Source: Branchinecta lynchi
Taxonomy: Eukaryota > Arthropoda > Branchiopoda > Anostraca > Branchinectidae
DNA: 64,000 nt
Direction: 5' to 3'
Assembly (NCBI GenBank): GCA_023053575.1
Contig: JAKZAP010000018.1
Location: 19,000,202-19,064,201, forward strand
Position 1 is the first letter of the stretch. The number at the start of each line of letters is the position of its first letter. Shown here one piece after another: positions 55,259 to 64,000 of the stretch. A program made the translations under genes and the position numbers. The notes under the pieces are model-generated. The model saw only the letters and a list, made by a program, of their open reading frames with translations, ran no database searches and was not told the origin of the DNA.

Positions 55259-56275
55259 CCCGAAACGTAAGTGGAGGGATACCTATGACAACGTAAAAGT
55301 TGTCCGTATGTCCGTCTGTCCGTCTGTTAGCACGATAACTCTCGAAGGGAATGACATATTTTGATGAAACTTGGTGTGAGGACTCTTTGGGTCAAGGGTA
55401 AGGTCAAGTCGTAGATGGGCTCTGTAGCCCTACATTTAGGGGTGAGTGAGGGGGTTGAAATTAAGGGGCAAATAAAATATTTTTAAACAACTAATGGGAT
55501 AGGCGATACGAATATGCAAAACATTTTCTCGTCCGACAAGTAGTTCGCCCGGAATCCGGCAAAAACCGGAAAGCTAGTTAAAAGTAAAAGTTTCATTTAA
55601 AGTTGATTAAATGTCGATTTAGGGGTAAGAAGACATGTTGATCACGATGATGAAAACCATTTTCTCGCCGGACGAGTAGTTTGTCCGAAACCCGGCAAAA
55701 ATTGGAAAGTTGGTTAAAAGTAAAAGTTTGATTTGAAGTTGATTAAATGTTCGATTTAAAGGTAAGTATTTTCCACCCGGACAACTAATTTGACCGGAAT
55801 CCGGCCAAAACCGAAAAATCTGTAAAAAGTAATAAGTTTTATTTGAAGCTGATTAGATGACAGATTTATCCGTAAGAAGAGAAGCTGACTCGGTATACGA
55901 CAAGTATTTTAGTACCGGACATATAATTCGTCCGGAATCCGGTTGTAACCGATTTTTTTTTAGAAGCTAAAGTTTTATTTGAAATTGATTAGATGTTCTT
56001 TATAGGGATAAGGAGATACCGGATTTCGATTCTGAATTTTCTTTTTTTGCTGGACAAGTAGTTCGCTTGGATTTCGGCCGAAACCGGAAATTTGGCAGAA
56101 ATAAATCAGGAAGCTTCGTTCAGTCTCGTCAAAATAGATATGGCTTATACAGGTATATCTGAACTTGGTTTTCTCTAATGATTAGCCTGGCGAAGACTGG
56201 ATCTGGCGAAGACAAGACCCAGTTTTCTGGATCAACTATGAGATTCTTGGGATCCCATCGAAACCTTAGGTCTTG
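55259..56275 (+). mobile_element. GGATCCC family, copy 8
   Basis: Head TTTTTGGGATCCCGAAACG, GTCCGTATGTCCGTCTGTCC, about six core repeats, tail GGGATCCCATCGAAACC then TTAGGTCTTG. One of the two most complete copies. Confidence 0.7.
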
Positions 56276-57112
56276 TTTGAACAGTTGCAGCTTGAGGTTA
56301 AGTGGAGAAAGGATGGAAGAATTTGGGAAGAGTTAATGAGGCAGTAGAAGTTGCATTGACATGGTGCTGCAGCGCTGATAAGGTTCAGTAAATTTTATGT
56401 TCAAGAAAAACGGCAAGTGATGGGGTCGCGCCCTGTGGTTGTTACTTGGTGCTGATTGGTCTGGAGGAGAAAGAGAGATTTAAACTGAGAATTTTCTAGC
56501 CTGGGTTGATGGTCTCGAAGGGAGAACTGGAGTTGATGCACATTTATCTATGATTTCCAATCAGGGAAGGCTGAAGAAGTATTTAAGCTAGCGTGGTTCT
56601 GCTTAGCATGGCTTAGCTCAAATCAGATTATTTTAACTCGCCTTGGCTTACCTAGCTCTGAATAGAAGCATAGCTTGGCTAAGCTCTGCTTAGACGAACT
56701 AATTACTAAGTTAAACTGAGCTAGGCTGAGCCTATAATTTGGGTCAGAGACTTCATCGCTGCACTTTTCACATTTTAAACAATTTTTGTACTTGCAAATT
56801 TCACTCGAACTGGGACCCTGCCGTCCAAATCTTTTTCCAACGGTATCCGCCACATGAAATCGAAGGCGAAGGTCCAAACCCGGAACAAAGTTTTTTTTTT
56901 TTTTCAACGTCGCCCCCGACCAAATTTGGGTCAGAGACCTCATCGCTGCACTTTGCACTTTCTAACCAACTTCCGACTTACAAAATTTCACTCGAACTGG
57001 GATCCTGCCTTCCAAATTAGGTAAGCAATGCACGTATCGATACGCGATATATGTATCGATAAGGGATCCTAGTATCCATACGCGACACTCGTCCCACGTA
57101 CCGTATCTCTGC
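56276..57112. other. Intergenic; direct repeat of about 95 bp
   Basis: AATTTGGGTCAGAGAC-TCATC and TTTCACTCGAACTGGGA-CCTGCC occur at about 56738-56832 and 56922-57018 (spacing 184). GCTTAGCTCTG-type words recur at 56590-56720. CGTATCGATACGCGATATAT (57032-57051) is locally palindromic. No gene seen. Confidence 0.5.
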
Positions 57113-57115
57113 TTA

Positions 57116-57358
57116 AGTTGCGTTTTATTGGATTCACTTTTGTTTCGTCAAAGTTTGTAGTTTGGCTCTTGTTTTGTCTTACTTGCGTTTTATTGAGTTC
57201 TTGTTTCCGAAAAGTCAAACTATACCAAACTACGTCGGCGAGGTAGTTTGTAGTTTGAGCTCCGTAGTTTCAGGTTTGAAACTACAGCAAACGGAATGGA
57301 CAAATAAAACGGCATTTAAGCGAAACTATGCCGAAACTACATCCAAAAAAACGCAACT
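57116..57358. mobile_element. PIF/Harbinger-type MITE (AGTTGCGTTTTATTGGAT ends)
   Basis: 243 bp. Left AGTTGCGTTTTATTGGAT mirrors right ATCCAAAAAAACGCAACT; TTA flanks both sides (57113-57115, 57359-57361). GTAGTTT/AAACTAC words fill the interior. Confidence 0.8.
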
Positions 57359-57927
57359 TTAGTCTAACGAAGTTAGCTAGCCTAGGTCAGCATAAGAACC
57401 ACTATGACCAGAGGCGTCATTGGCATCCCCCAGGGGCTCCTGGGGAATCAATGGTACCCGGGTAACAGCCACCCATGAAAATCATAAAATCTGTGAGAAC
57501 AAAGTGATAGTGACAAAATAATGACAGACAAACTTGATCTTAAATTTGAAAGAATTTGATTCATGTGGACGGAGAAGGTGGGAGACACTATTTTCTTTTC
57601 ATGGGTCAGAATTGTACGAACACACTGTTACCTTTGTTTTTTCCAAAGTCCTCACGGTAGTTAACTTAATCCACAAATTACTTGAGCACAATTCACTCTT
57701 CAAGGCAAGGTGGCCATTGCTCATTAATTATTCAGTGATTTCCGCCGGAGGTCAAATCGTCTGCTAAACCTTCGAGAAGATCGAGTAATATCACTATGTC
57801 ATCAGGTACATATGTCGGAAGAGGAAATCCTCGGCCAGTTTGACATTTTCTGGCCTCGGAAGTTGAATGTTATTTAGCTAAATTTCAGAATCTTCAAGAA
57901 ATCACTATAACAAATTTAGTATAATTC

Positions 57928-58188
57928 ATGGCGTTTTTTTGTGATCCAGTTTACATCCTTTCTTCTTTGGACTTAAGAGAATTAACAGGAAAAAACAGAA
58001 AACAAATACTACAGGAAATCGATAGTGCTAGTATCAGTTTGATTTTACAACATATTTCCATATATCTGCAAAAAACAAATATTTTGTTAGATCTTATTCA
58101 AACTATGATCCTAGCATACCCTTGTCGGGTGCTGCCAAGCCGCGGAACTAGACCCGATGAAAAATTTGTAGCCTGCGTAGTTGTATGA
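57928..58188 (+). CDS. Hypothetical 86-residue frame, unrecognised
   Basis: ATG-initiated and not repeat-derived. It contains SSLDLRELTGKNRKQILQEI and ILLDLIQTMILAYPC, which look protein-like. There are no obvious splice sites and no family I recognise. It could be a chance frame in AT-rich sequence. Confidence 0.2.
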   Translation: MAFFCDPVYILSSLDLRELTGKNRKQILQEIDSASISLILQHISIYLQKTNILLDLIQTMILAYPCRVLPSRGTRPDEKFVACVVV

Positions 58189-58531
58189 TAGTTGTATGAA
58201 CAATTTGCATGTATTGATATGTAATAGTACAGAATACTATCATTTAATAGGCCTCAGACTGGGCCAATCTTAAGCAGTAGTATCCAGTACTGCTTGTCTT
58301 GCTAATAGTAGCATGCAGTAGAATGCAGTAACACGGTAGCATGTAGTAGAATCAGTTCGTCCTGCATGCTACTTTTTCGTACAACTTCATACCACTACTT
58401 TGAGATAAGCTTTTCATCGGGGATGACTCAGCAGTCGGATCAAGTCGTGGCTTTACCTTGGGTCTTGGGTGGGGGGTCTACACTCTGCAACTGCTAGAGT
58501 AACTTAAGATCAAGAACAAATCATCAGATAG
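58189..58531. other. GTAG-rich low-complexity sequence
   Basis: AGTAGCATGCAGTAG-like words repeat over 58275-58375. No gene seen. Confidence 0.5.
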
Positions 58532-58897
58532 AACCTCCATCTCCCTATCCCTGTACTATGACTATATGGAGTAGAGTATTTCCCCATACTTTTTCCGCTG
58601 CTAACGAGCGGAGGTTAGTAGCTTCGCGCCACATCACGTTTAGTTACCTCCACAATTAGCTATATCGCTGTGAAGCCGCCTTGAGAAAAAGTAGAAGACA
58701 AAGCTGATTGGTTCTCTGGACGCGCTCAAGGGCGGGTCAACGCGCGGAGTACGCCCCCTGCATTTTCTTTCTGTGCGATAAGCAACGGCGAAGACTGAAG
58801 TAGAATAGACGGTTAAAAAGCTAGAGTAAATACCTCCAGGTCCGCTCAGTTTTGTCGGGGTATTCAGAGTCACTGCATAGTACCAAAGACAGAGGTT
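58532..58897. mobile_element. AACCTCC MITE, uninterrupted copy
   Basis: Left AACCTCCATCTCCCTATCCC and right GTACCAAAGACAGAGGTT are inverted repeats (AACCTCYRTCT with a spaced TACTATG). It serves as the empty reference for 39498-40582. Similarity to the left flank of the 32571 copy suggests the true end may lie about 25 bp further out. Confidence 0.6.
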
Positions 58898-58924
58898 ACG
58901 AGAACTCCTTCAAGAAGTCCTCCC

Positions 58925-59200
58925 TAACTCCTCAAAACGAGCCAATGACCCAGAATGACGCCATTCGCTACCCTACTAGGTTTCGCGAAATGACGCCCCT
59001 GACTAAGCTTGCCGATGCAAAATCTTCGGTCTCTCCGGGTATCTAGCGGAAGAAAGGCAGAAGTGGTGTCACAGCTGTTCCCAAAGATCCCGTGACTGAT
59101 TGACAAGGGATTTGAGTCGTTGAGTTTGAGTCGTACGGACACGCTTACTCCTTCTTCCTGAGGGTCGCTGGCATATTTTGGACTTAGTCATATAGAGTAT
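58925..59200. repeat. Dispersed repeat AGCGGAAGAAAGGCAGAAG
   Basis: 58985-59200 aligns with 41375-41570 and, at its start, with 63900-64000. Shared words: GATGCAAAATC, GTGGTGTCACAGCTG, GGATTTGAGTCGTTGAGTT and CATATAGAGTATT. No inverted termini or frame found; class unknown. Confidence 0.6.
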
Positions 59201-59576
59201 TGAGCTTCGTGCATCTCAGCGCTCCTCAATCCGAGCGCCGTCGACTTGAGCACCGCTCATTTGAGCGTTGATATCGTCAGAATGAAGACTGGTGTGAACA
59301 TACGGACTTACTGTCATCGTGAATACTGATTCTCCTCATAAGGATTATAATCGTCATCAAGTTCTGGTTCGACCCCTTCCCTAAAGATGTCTGTGTGCTA
59401 TACCAAAGGATACGGATAAATCTTTTATTATCTTCAAACGAATTTAACTGTGATTTTGAACATAATCTAAGTAATAAACTAACTTCTAAAACTTAAACGT
59501 CAAACTTGCAAAAGAGATGTCGCAGTGTGACTACATCTGTACAAGTCGAAACATACGCTTAACTTAGGTTGCGTTC
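59201..59576. other. No gene seen
   Basis: AT-rich, nothing recognisable. Confidence 0.4.
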
Positions 59577-59838
59577 CGCAACTTAACGATCGTTAACAAA
59601 TTGTTAACAGTTGTTAGCTTTTTGCGTTCCACGTTTCTGATTTAGAAATTTAAGCCAATTTCCGTTCCGGAGCTAAACGATTGTTAGCCAGTTTGTAACG
59701 ATGGTCGGTGAGCATCGTTACAAAATAGTTAACAACTGTAGAACTGGGAAAAGTTAATGATCGTTAAAGCTATAGTTAGCTCCGCCCCGAAGTAAAGTTA
59801 AGGATTGTTAACAATTGTTAAGTTTGGGGAACGCAACC
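59577..59838 (+). mobile_element. PIF/Harbinger-type MITE (GGTTGCGTTCC), copy 1
   Basis: 262 bp, ends GGTTGCGTTCC and GGAACGCAACC, TTA on both sides (59574-59576, 59839-59841). The interior is dense in GTTAAC/TTGTTAAC words. The central ACGATGGTCGGTGAGCATCGT is itself a stem. Confidence 0.88.
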
Positions 59839-59930
59839 TTAGAGCCTTAGAAGCATATACGGCACATATGTCAAAAAGATCGTAATACTGATAATGGTGA
59901 AATCCCAACCAACAACATGAAATGAATTTA

Positions 59931-60214
59931 GGTTGCGTTCCCCAAACTTAAAAATTGTTAACAATCGTTAACTATACTTCGGGGCGGAGCTAACTGTAGC
60001 TTTAACGAAGGTTAGCTTTTCCCAGTTCTACAATTGTTAACTATTTTGCAACGATGCTCACCGACCATCGTTACAAAATAGTTAACAATCGTTAAGCTCC
60101 GGAACGGAAATTGTAGGTGGGCGGAGCTTAAATTTTGAAATCCGAAAGGTGGAAGGCAAAAAGTTAACAACTGTTAACAATTTGTTAACGATCCTTAAGT
60201 CCCGGAACGCAACC
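59931..60214 (-). mobile_element. PIF/Harbinger-type MITE (GGTTGCGTTCC), copy 2, inverted
   Basis: 284 bp, same ends and TTA duplication (59928-59930, 60215-60217), in the opposite orientation to copy 1 with only 92 bp between the elements. The two could pair into a 260-bp stem. Confidence 0.88.
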
Positions 60215-60217
60215 TTA

Positions 60218-61202
60218 GATTATCGCAATTCAGCCGGACAAGTGCTGGGGACGTATTAGACTTCTTACCGCCGATGAAAAAACTAAGACGGAAATCACAC
60301 ATTGCACTGGGCACAGATTACTCATTACGGTAATGCTGGAATGATCCCAAATAAATACTAGCCTAATCTTTGGCAAAAATGTCAATACATAAACAAGTTT
60401 CAGAATGTGACTCTTATTTACACACGAGATTCGGTCATTCAGTTTCATGCCTTTGTAATACAACTTGACTTTCAAAGACTGTTCATAGGATCCAGTGCAG
60501 AAAAAATTGAGTGTGCAAGACGGACTTTTCTATAAGTATGAACCCTCAAAGCACAGAACTGTTGTTTGCCGAAGCTTTCGAGATCTGAAGAACCCGTGGA
60601 CGACCTCGGCAAACCAGTAAATGGCATTTTCCTCTTAGTTCTTCCTGCGGATATATGTCAGATTCCGCGGAAAAAGACGTTGAAGCCTGAGAACATCCTA
60701 TAATCATTATACATTGTTTGATGTATCTCAATCGCTTCAGTCAGAACTAAAAGCTAGTCGAGAAGTTCGCAGTCCAACATATTCGATCTTTAGAAAGAAG
60801 CTAGAGACTTCCCTTTACTCTAGAGACTTCCACGTTTTTTTTTTTACCCAATTGGATATTCTATCCAAGTTTCTTAGTTCTTTTTGTCTTTCGTTATGTT
60901 GTTTTCCTTTTTTTTCTATTCCACTGTCGCTAAGTGCATCTGCGGGCTGTAAATGAAATTCATTCTTAGCTTACGAACCTCTGTTTGAAATTACACGAAG
61001 CTACTCTTGAAGTGAGCGGAAAGTGTGATTGAAGTTAGCATGGATCCTTGAAGCAATAAGTGAGCTTGTCAAACTGCCGAGCTTAGAACATACTACAGGC
61101 ATGAAACTATTACGAACGCTCAAACGAACACCGATAGTGTAACAAACAAGTACATCCGATAACACTAAAAACTCTATTCCGCGCTCTAAGGCCCGACCCT
61201 AT
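60218..61202. other. Possible LINE C-terminal scrap; no gene
   Basis: 60740-60830 encodes REVRSPTYSIFRKKLETSLY, a pattern like the last residues of CR1/L2-type ORF2 proteins, followed by T-rich sequence and TGTAAATGAAATTCATTC. Weak evidence. The rest shows nothing. Confidence 0.3.
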
Positions 61203-61632
61203 GAGCCTGTTCCACCCTACTAACCGTAGTTAGGCATGACGTCACGAATTCTGGCTTTTTGCCGTCAAGGCTAGAACGATTTGTCTATTTTCCAGCAGAA
61301 TATCACGTCACGCTCTACTACGCTCCCGAGCATGGTAAGCAAATAGTAACTGTTAGTTACTATTACGAGAAGGTTGGAACGGTCAGCGCAGTAACTTTTT
61401 TCGAGGTTGTAACGAAAATAGAAACCAATAGTTACACTGTCAAATAAAATCTTGCAGTATTTACTACTGGGATTAATCTTGTCTTTACAGAGATAAGATT
61501 ATCTCTAATTCGAACTGATCATATCCCAGTAGAGATAAGATTAATCCCTGTAGTAAATACTTCAGTTAACTTTAATCCTTACTCGTAGAAACTTTTTACA
61601 GTGGACTATTGTTAGAAGGGTGGAACACACTC
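61203..61632 (+). mobile_element. Family A MITE carrying a palindromic MITE
   Basis: Left GAGCCTGTTCCACCCTAC and right GGGTGGAACACACTC are the family ends. The interior is interrupted by 61435-61603 just before the right end. It lies about 90 bp from the RasGAP stop codon, probably inside or next to its 3' UTR. Confidence 0.75.
61435..61603. mobile_element. Palindromic MITE with CACTGT/ACAGTG ends
   Basis: TATTTACTACTGGGATTAAT and ATTAATCCCTGTAGTAAATA are mirrored arms around GATAAGATTATCTCTAATTC. A second copy is at 51453-51620 and a half copy at about 48678-48733. Confidence 0.75.
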
Positions 61633-61720
61633 TACTTGTCATGTTTGTGCAAACCGCGGCCGCCATATTCAAAACCACCAACATGTGAACATTAACAATG
61701 TCTTCTGGGACTAGGTAAGA

Positions 61721-62000
61721 TTAACACGAGCTCGACTGCATGTCCCCGAAATCCGCAAGGATTCTTTGCGTCAGACTAATCAATGGCGAGGGGTCATTTT
61801 TGTCCAGGGTGTCACTGTCCTTCTTTTCTTGCGCACAGGTTGGCGCGATACCCCTGTCGCGCAACTGCGCAAGCGCTCCTAAAAGGCGCGAGTTGGCGGC
61901 GTCAAGCGCTTTGATCGTTTGTACTTGCGCCTCGATAACACGCTGCTTATCCGCCATCTGTTGCTTTTCGCGATGAAGCTCGTTCTCCAAGGTGACTAGC
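61721..62000 (-). CDS. RasGAP terminal coding exon
   Basis: 280 nt, acceptor TTGTTTCAG (minus strand), stop TAA at 61723-61721. Encodes the main leucine-heptad coil and a polar tail with QEKKDSDTLDKNDPSPLISL. Confidence 0.85.
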
Positions 62001-63815
62001 CTGAAACAAAAACTATTGTTAAAGGACCCCTCGCACTATTTACTCTTCAACTTACAGTATTTAAAATATTTGAATACTTTAAAACTAGGCTGTGCTTTCA
62101 ACAAATAAAGTTTGGCTGTTTTAAGCCTTTTCCGAGACCCATTGCCATAGAGCGAAAACGGAGAAACAATTTACATAGCCGTTTTTTCTGATGGAAAAGC
62201 TTCTCGCTGACAACCGTCAACAGCGTGATACACATCGAAGGTAGCAACACACGGCAAGTGAGAAAATCAGCGTGGTTTTGTTAGAGGGGTTAGAATTACG
62301 AAATCGGGGTCTCCGGGTTTAGAAATATATGGAATGATTATGGAAGTAGGTTGCGTTAGTATTATAGGTAAGACAGGTCCTTTAAATACCGGCCTCGATG
62401 GGAGCTGAGGAGTTGCTAACCAGTTAAACCAAGAGCCAGTAAATTAGTGTCTATCAAGTCTCACAAGTTTTTACTACAGTAGCTGCGTTCGTTGCACTCC
62501 GGGCTGTCACTGGTGTTTAGTCACCAGTGTCCGGTTATTCCCTTAAAACGCGTTACTTTGGTTCACCTGTGAGTTGATGAAAACCGGCTAACTCCTCGCT
62601 GAAGCCGGGCTCACGAGCAGGTTCTGGTTAGTCCGCACTGGTGAGATAAAACCGGACACTGGTTAGTTCGAAAACGGGTTATAAGACTGGTGAGAAGTCA
62701 CCGGTGGATGCAAAACGGCTTATAAGAAAAACCGGAGACCACCGGTGAGAACTCCCGTGACAAAGAACGCAGCTAGTGATGTTCTAGGCTACTAATTTAA
62801 TTTTTTGCGCTACCTGACATGGCAAAAAAATAGTGCCTGGCCTTGCATTTTAGAGATGTATTTAAACATCTGTAAATGATAATGTATGTATATATTTTAA
62901 GTTGTGAACCAAAAGACAAAAGTGCTCCTCAGGCGCGATTTCAACACACGTCCTTTTGTGCTCTGCCGTGCGGGCCTAGTCTGTCTACGCGGCTCCGAGA
63001 CTGGAGTCCTAGACTTCTAAATTTAATTCACATTTACAGTCCCTTGTATAATATTCCATCTTTACGTAGTTCTTACATGTGTATGGCTAATTTTCAAATA
63101 AGTGACAATAAGTAAGCGTAAAGTCACTAGCTTAAAGCAAGTGACAGACTAAGTTACGAAAGTGATGAAAAAAGAATAAACTCAACACACTTAATAGAAA
63201 CTGCAGACTCCTGTAACAACAAAAGTCGAAAATGCAGACTCCTGTTCGGCTTCAAATGCCACTACAATCGGGCCTGTTCAGCCTGGTTCTCTTTCAAACC
63301 GAAATAGAAAAAAATTCTGAAACTTTCGCGAACTTCACGGTGGACAAGAATATTACTGACTAATATACTAACTAATTTACTGATTTACTACTATACTAGT
63401 AAATTTTTTACTAACATATTTACTAACTAATTTATTACTATACTGATTAATTTTCACATTATCACACTGGAGAAACGTGGGGATTATCAGGGATTATCCT
63501 CATGAAGATTATGTAAAGTAATAGTATATTATGTACTTGTATGTTAGTGAATTTTTATTGGCATTTTCTTGTGCTATTTTTCGCAATGAAGAATTTTTAG
63601 AAGAATAAAGCGAATTTGTGGGACTGTCTAATGTGTATGTCCACTTACCGGCTAATCATGACTCGAAGGTGTTCATCCTTGATCTCCCCAGGTGGAGACG
63701 GGTTGGAGGGATCAGGTGAGTCGGTAGGATTCGCCATATAGGCCTGTTCCGCTCGACTCAGTCGGAATTCCAACTCCTCCATAGCGCCTCTTAGTTCTAC
63801 GATTTCTCGCTCATA
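61721..63815 (-). CDS. SynGAP/DAB2IP/RASAL2-family RasGAP, C-terminal end (last two exons)
   Basis: Exons 63815-63649 and 62000-61721 join at a phase 2 GT-AG intron and give about 148 C-terminal residues. The first carries YEREIVELRGAMEELEFRLS, a Pro/Ser linker and EIKDEHLRVMISR; the second continues LVTLENELHREKQQMADKQR, then IKALDAANSRLLGALAQLRD and a tail ending MQSSSC. The order 'hxxxI-x-R-L-x-x-x-E-x-E-L-R-R-E ... LDAAN-x-R-L-x-x-AL-x-Q-L' is the conserved C-terminal coiled coil of the SynGAP/DAB2IP/RASAL2 family (fly raskol), proteins with PH, C2 and RasGAP domains upstream that stimulate Ras/Rap GTP hydrolysis at membranes and junctions. Those domains are outside the window. Vertebrate members use this coil for oligomerisation. 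Confidence 0.82.
62019..62395 (+). mobile_element. TTAAAGGACC MITE, intact reference copy
   Basis: TTAAAGGACCCCTCGCACTA to AAGACAGGTCCTTTAA, 377 bp. TTAA at each end is either a TTAA target duplication with AGGACC termini or part of the inverted repeat. No coding capacity. Confidence 0.75.
62480..62775 (-). mobile_element. AGCTGCG MITE, intact reference copy
   Basis: 296 bp from TAGCTGCGTTCGTTGCAC to GTGACAAAGAACGCAGCTA. Possible TA target duplication. Interior repeats CACCGGTGA/CACTGGTGA and CCGGACACTGGT. Confidence 0.8.
63649..63815 (-). CDS. RasGAP penultimate coding exon
   Basis: 167 nt on the minus strand between TTCTCTTTCAG and CCG|GTAAGTGG, open in the single frame that continues into the next exon. 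Encodes an acidic/basic coil (YEREIVELRGAMEELEFRLS), a linker with TDSPDPSNPSPPGE and DEHLRVMISR. Confidence 0.85.
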
Positions 63816-63833
63816 CTGAAAGAGAAGAGATCG

Positions 63834-64000
63834 TTAAAGGACCCCTCGCACTATTGACTCTTCAACTTATACTAACTCTCACAAGGGAATACTCTTGATG
63901 ACTATCTCCCCTTTCCGATATAAAATCTCCGCCCTCTCCAGGTAGCTAGCGGAAGAAAGGCAGAAGTGGTGCCACAGCTGCTCGCAAAGATCGCGGTGAT
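63834..64000. repeat. MITE end and dispersed-repeat fragment at window edge
   Basis: 63834-63875 is the left end of a TTAAAGGACC MITE (TTAAAGGACCCCTCGCACTA). From 63885 the AGCGGAAGAAAGGCAGAAG repeat starts (AATACTCTTGATGACTATCT) and is cut by the window end. Confidence 0.65.

Larger units (their letters stand above)
62001..63648. other. RasGAP last intron
   Basis: Contains two intact MITEs (62019-62395 and 62480-62775). 63360-63460 has ACTAATTTACTA-type tandem words. On the minus strand the donor is CCG|GTAAGTGG and the acceptor CAG|GCTAG. Confidence 0.7.

Overview
This is a eukaryotic, almost certainly invertebrate, nuclear genomic window. Evidence: three spliced genes with kilobase introns and GT-AG borders, families typical of animals (a SynGAP-type RasGAP tail and mitochondrial single-domain rhodaneses), LINE remnants, tRNA-like sequences and many short inverted-repeat transposons. 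The species cannot be named from the sequence. The bases are AT-rich overall, with striking G or C homopolymers confined to one transposon family.

Layout. 1-34.8 kb contains no gene I can support. It is a mosaic of non-autonomous elements: three families with internal tandem repeats, here named after visible motifs (GGATCCC family; ATGGCACTTG family; TAGTGGAGTG family), a hAT-type MITE with poly-G/poly-C tracts, PIF/Harbinger-type and other MITEs, and dead LINE pieces. 34.8-44.5 kb holds rhodanese gene A (+, four exons, 185 codons). Its 6.1-kb first intron is packed with elements, including a broken LINE reverse transcriptase. 45.5-47.1 kb is an element with about five 280-bp tandem units. 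47.8-53.6 kb holds rhodanese gene B (+, four exons, 203 codons), a tandem paralogue of A: exons 2 and 3 have identical lengths (201 and 160 nt) and all intron phases match. 53.9-60.2 kb is again transposon mosaic. 61.7-63.8 kb carries, on the minus strand, the last two coding exons of a SynGAP/DAB2IP/RASAL2-type Ras GTPase-activating protein whose remaining exons lie beyond the right edge. Gene B and the RasGAP gene converge.

How the parts relate. A and B each combine a basic, serine-rich N-terminal exon (mitochondrial presequence-like) with a rhodanese domain that keeps an intact C-x-x-G-x-R active loop, so both look like functional mitochondrial sulfurtransferases that arose by an old tandem duplication. 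The repeats preserve their own history. At three places a MITE is split by a later insertion, and an undisrupted copy elsewhere in the window gives the original empty site. The hAT-type MITE has 8-bp target duplications at most full copies; four MITEs have 3-bp TAA/TTA duplications; the GGATCCC family shows only a T-rich site, as expected of Helentron-like elements. I found no CRISPR array, rRNA or prokaryotic gene.
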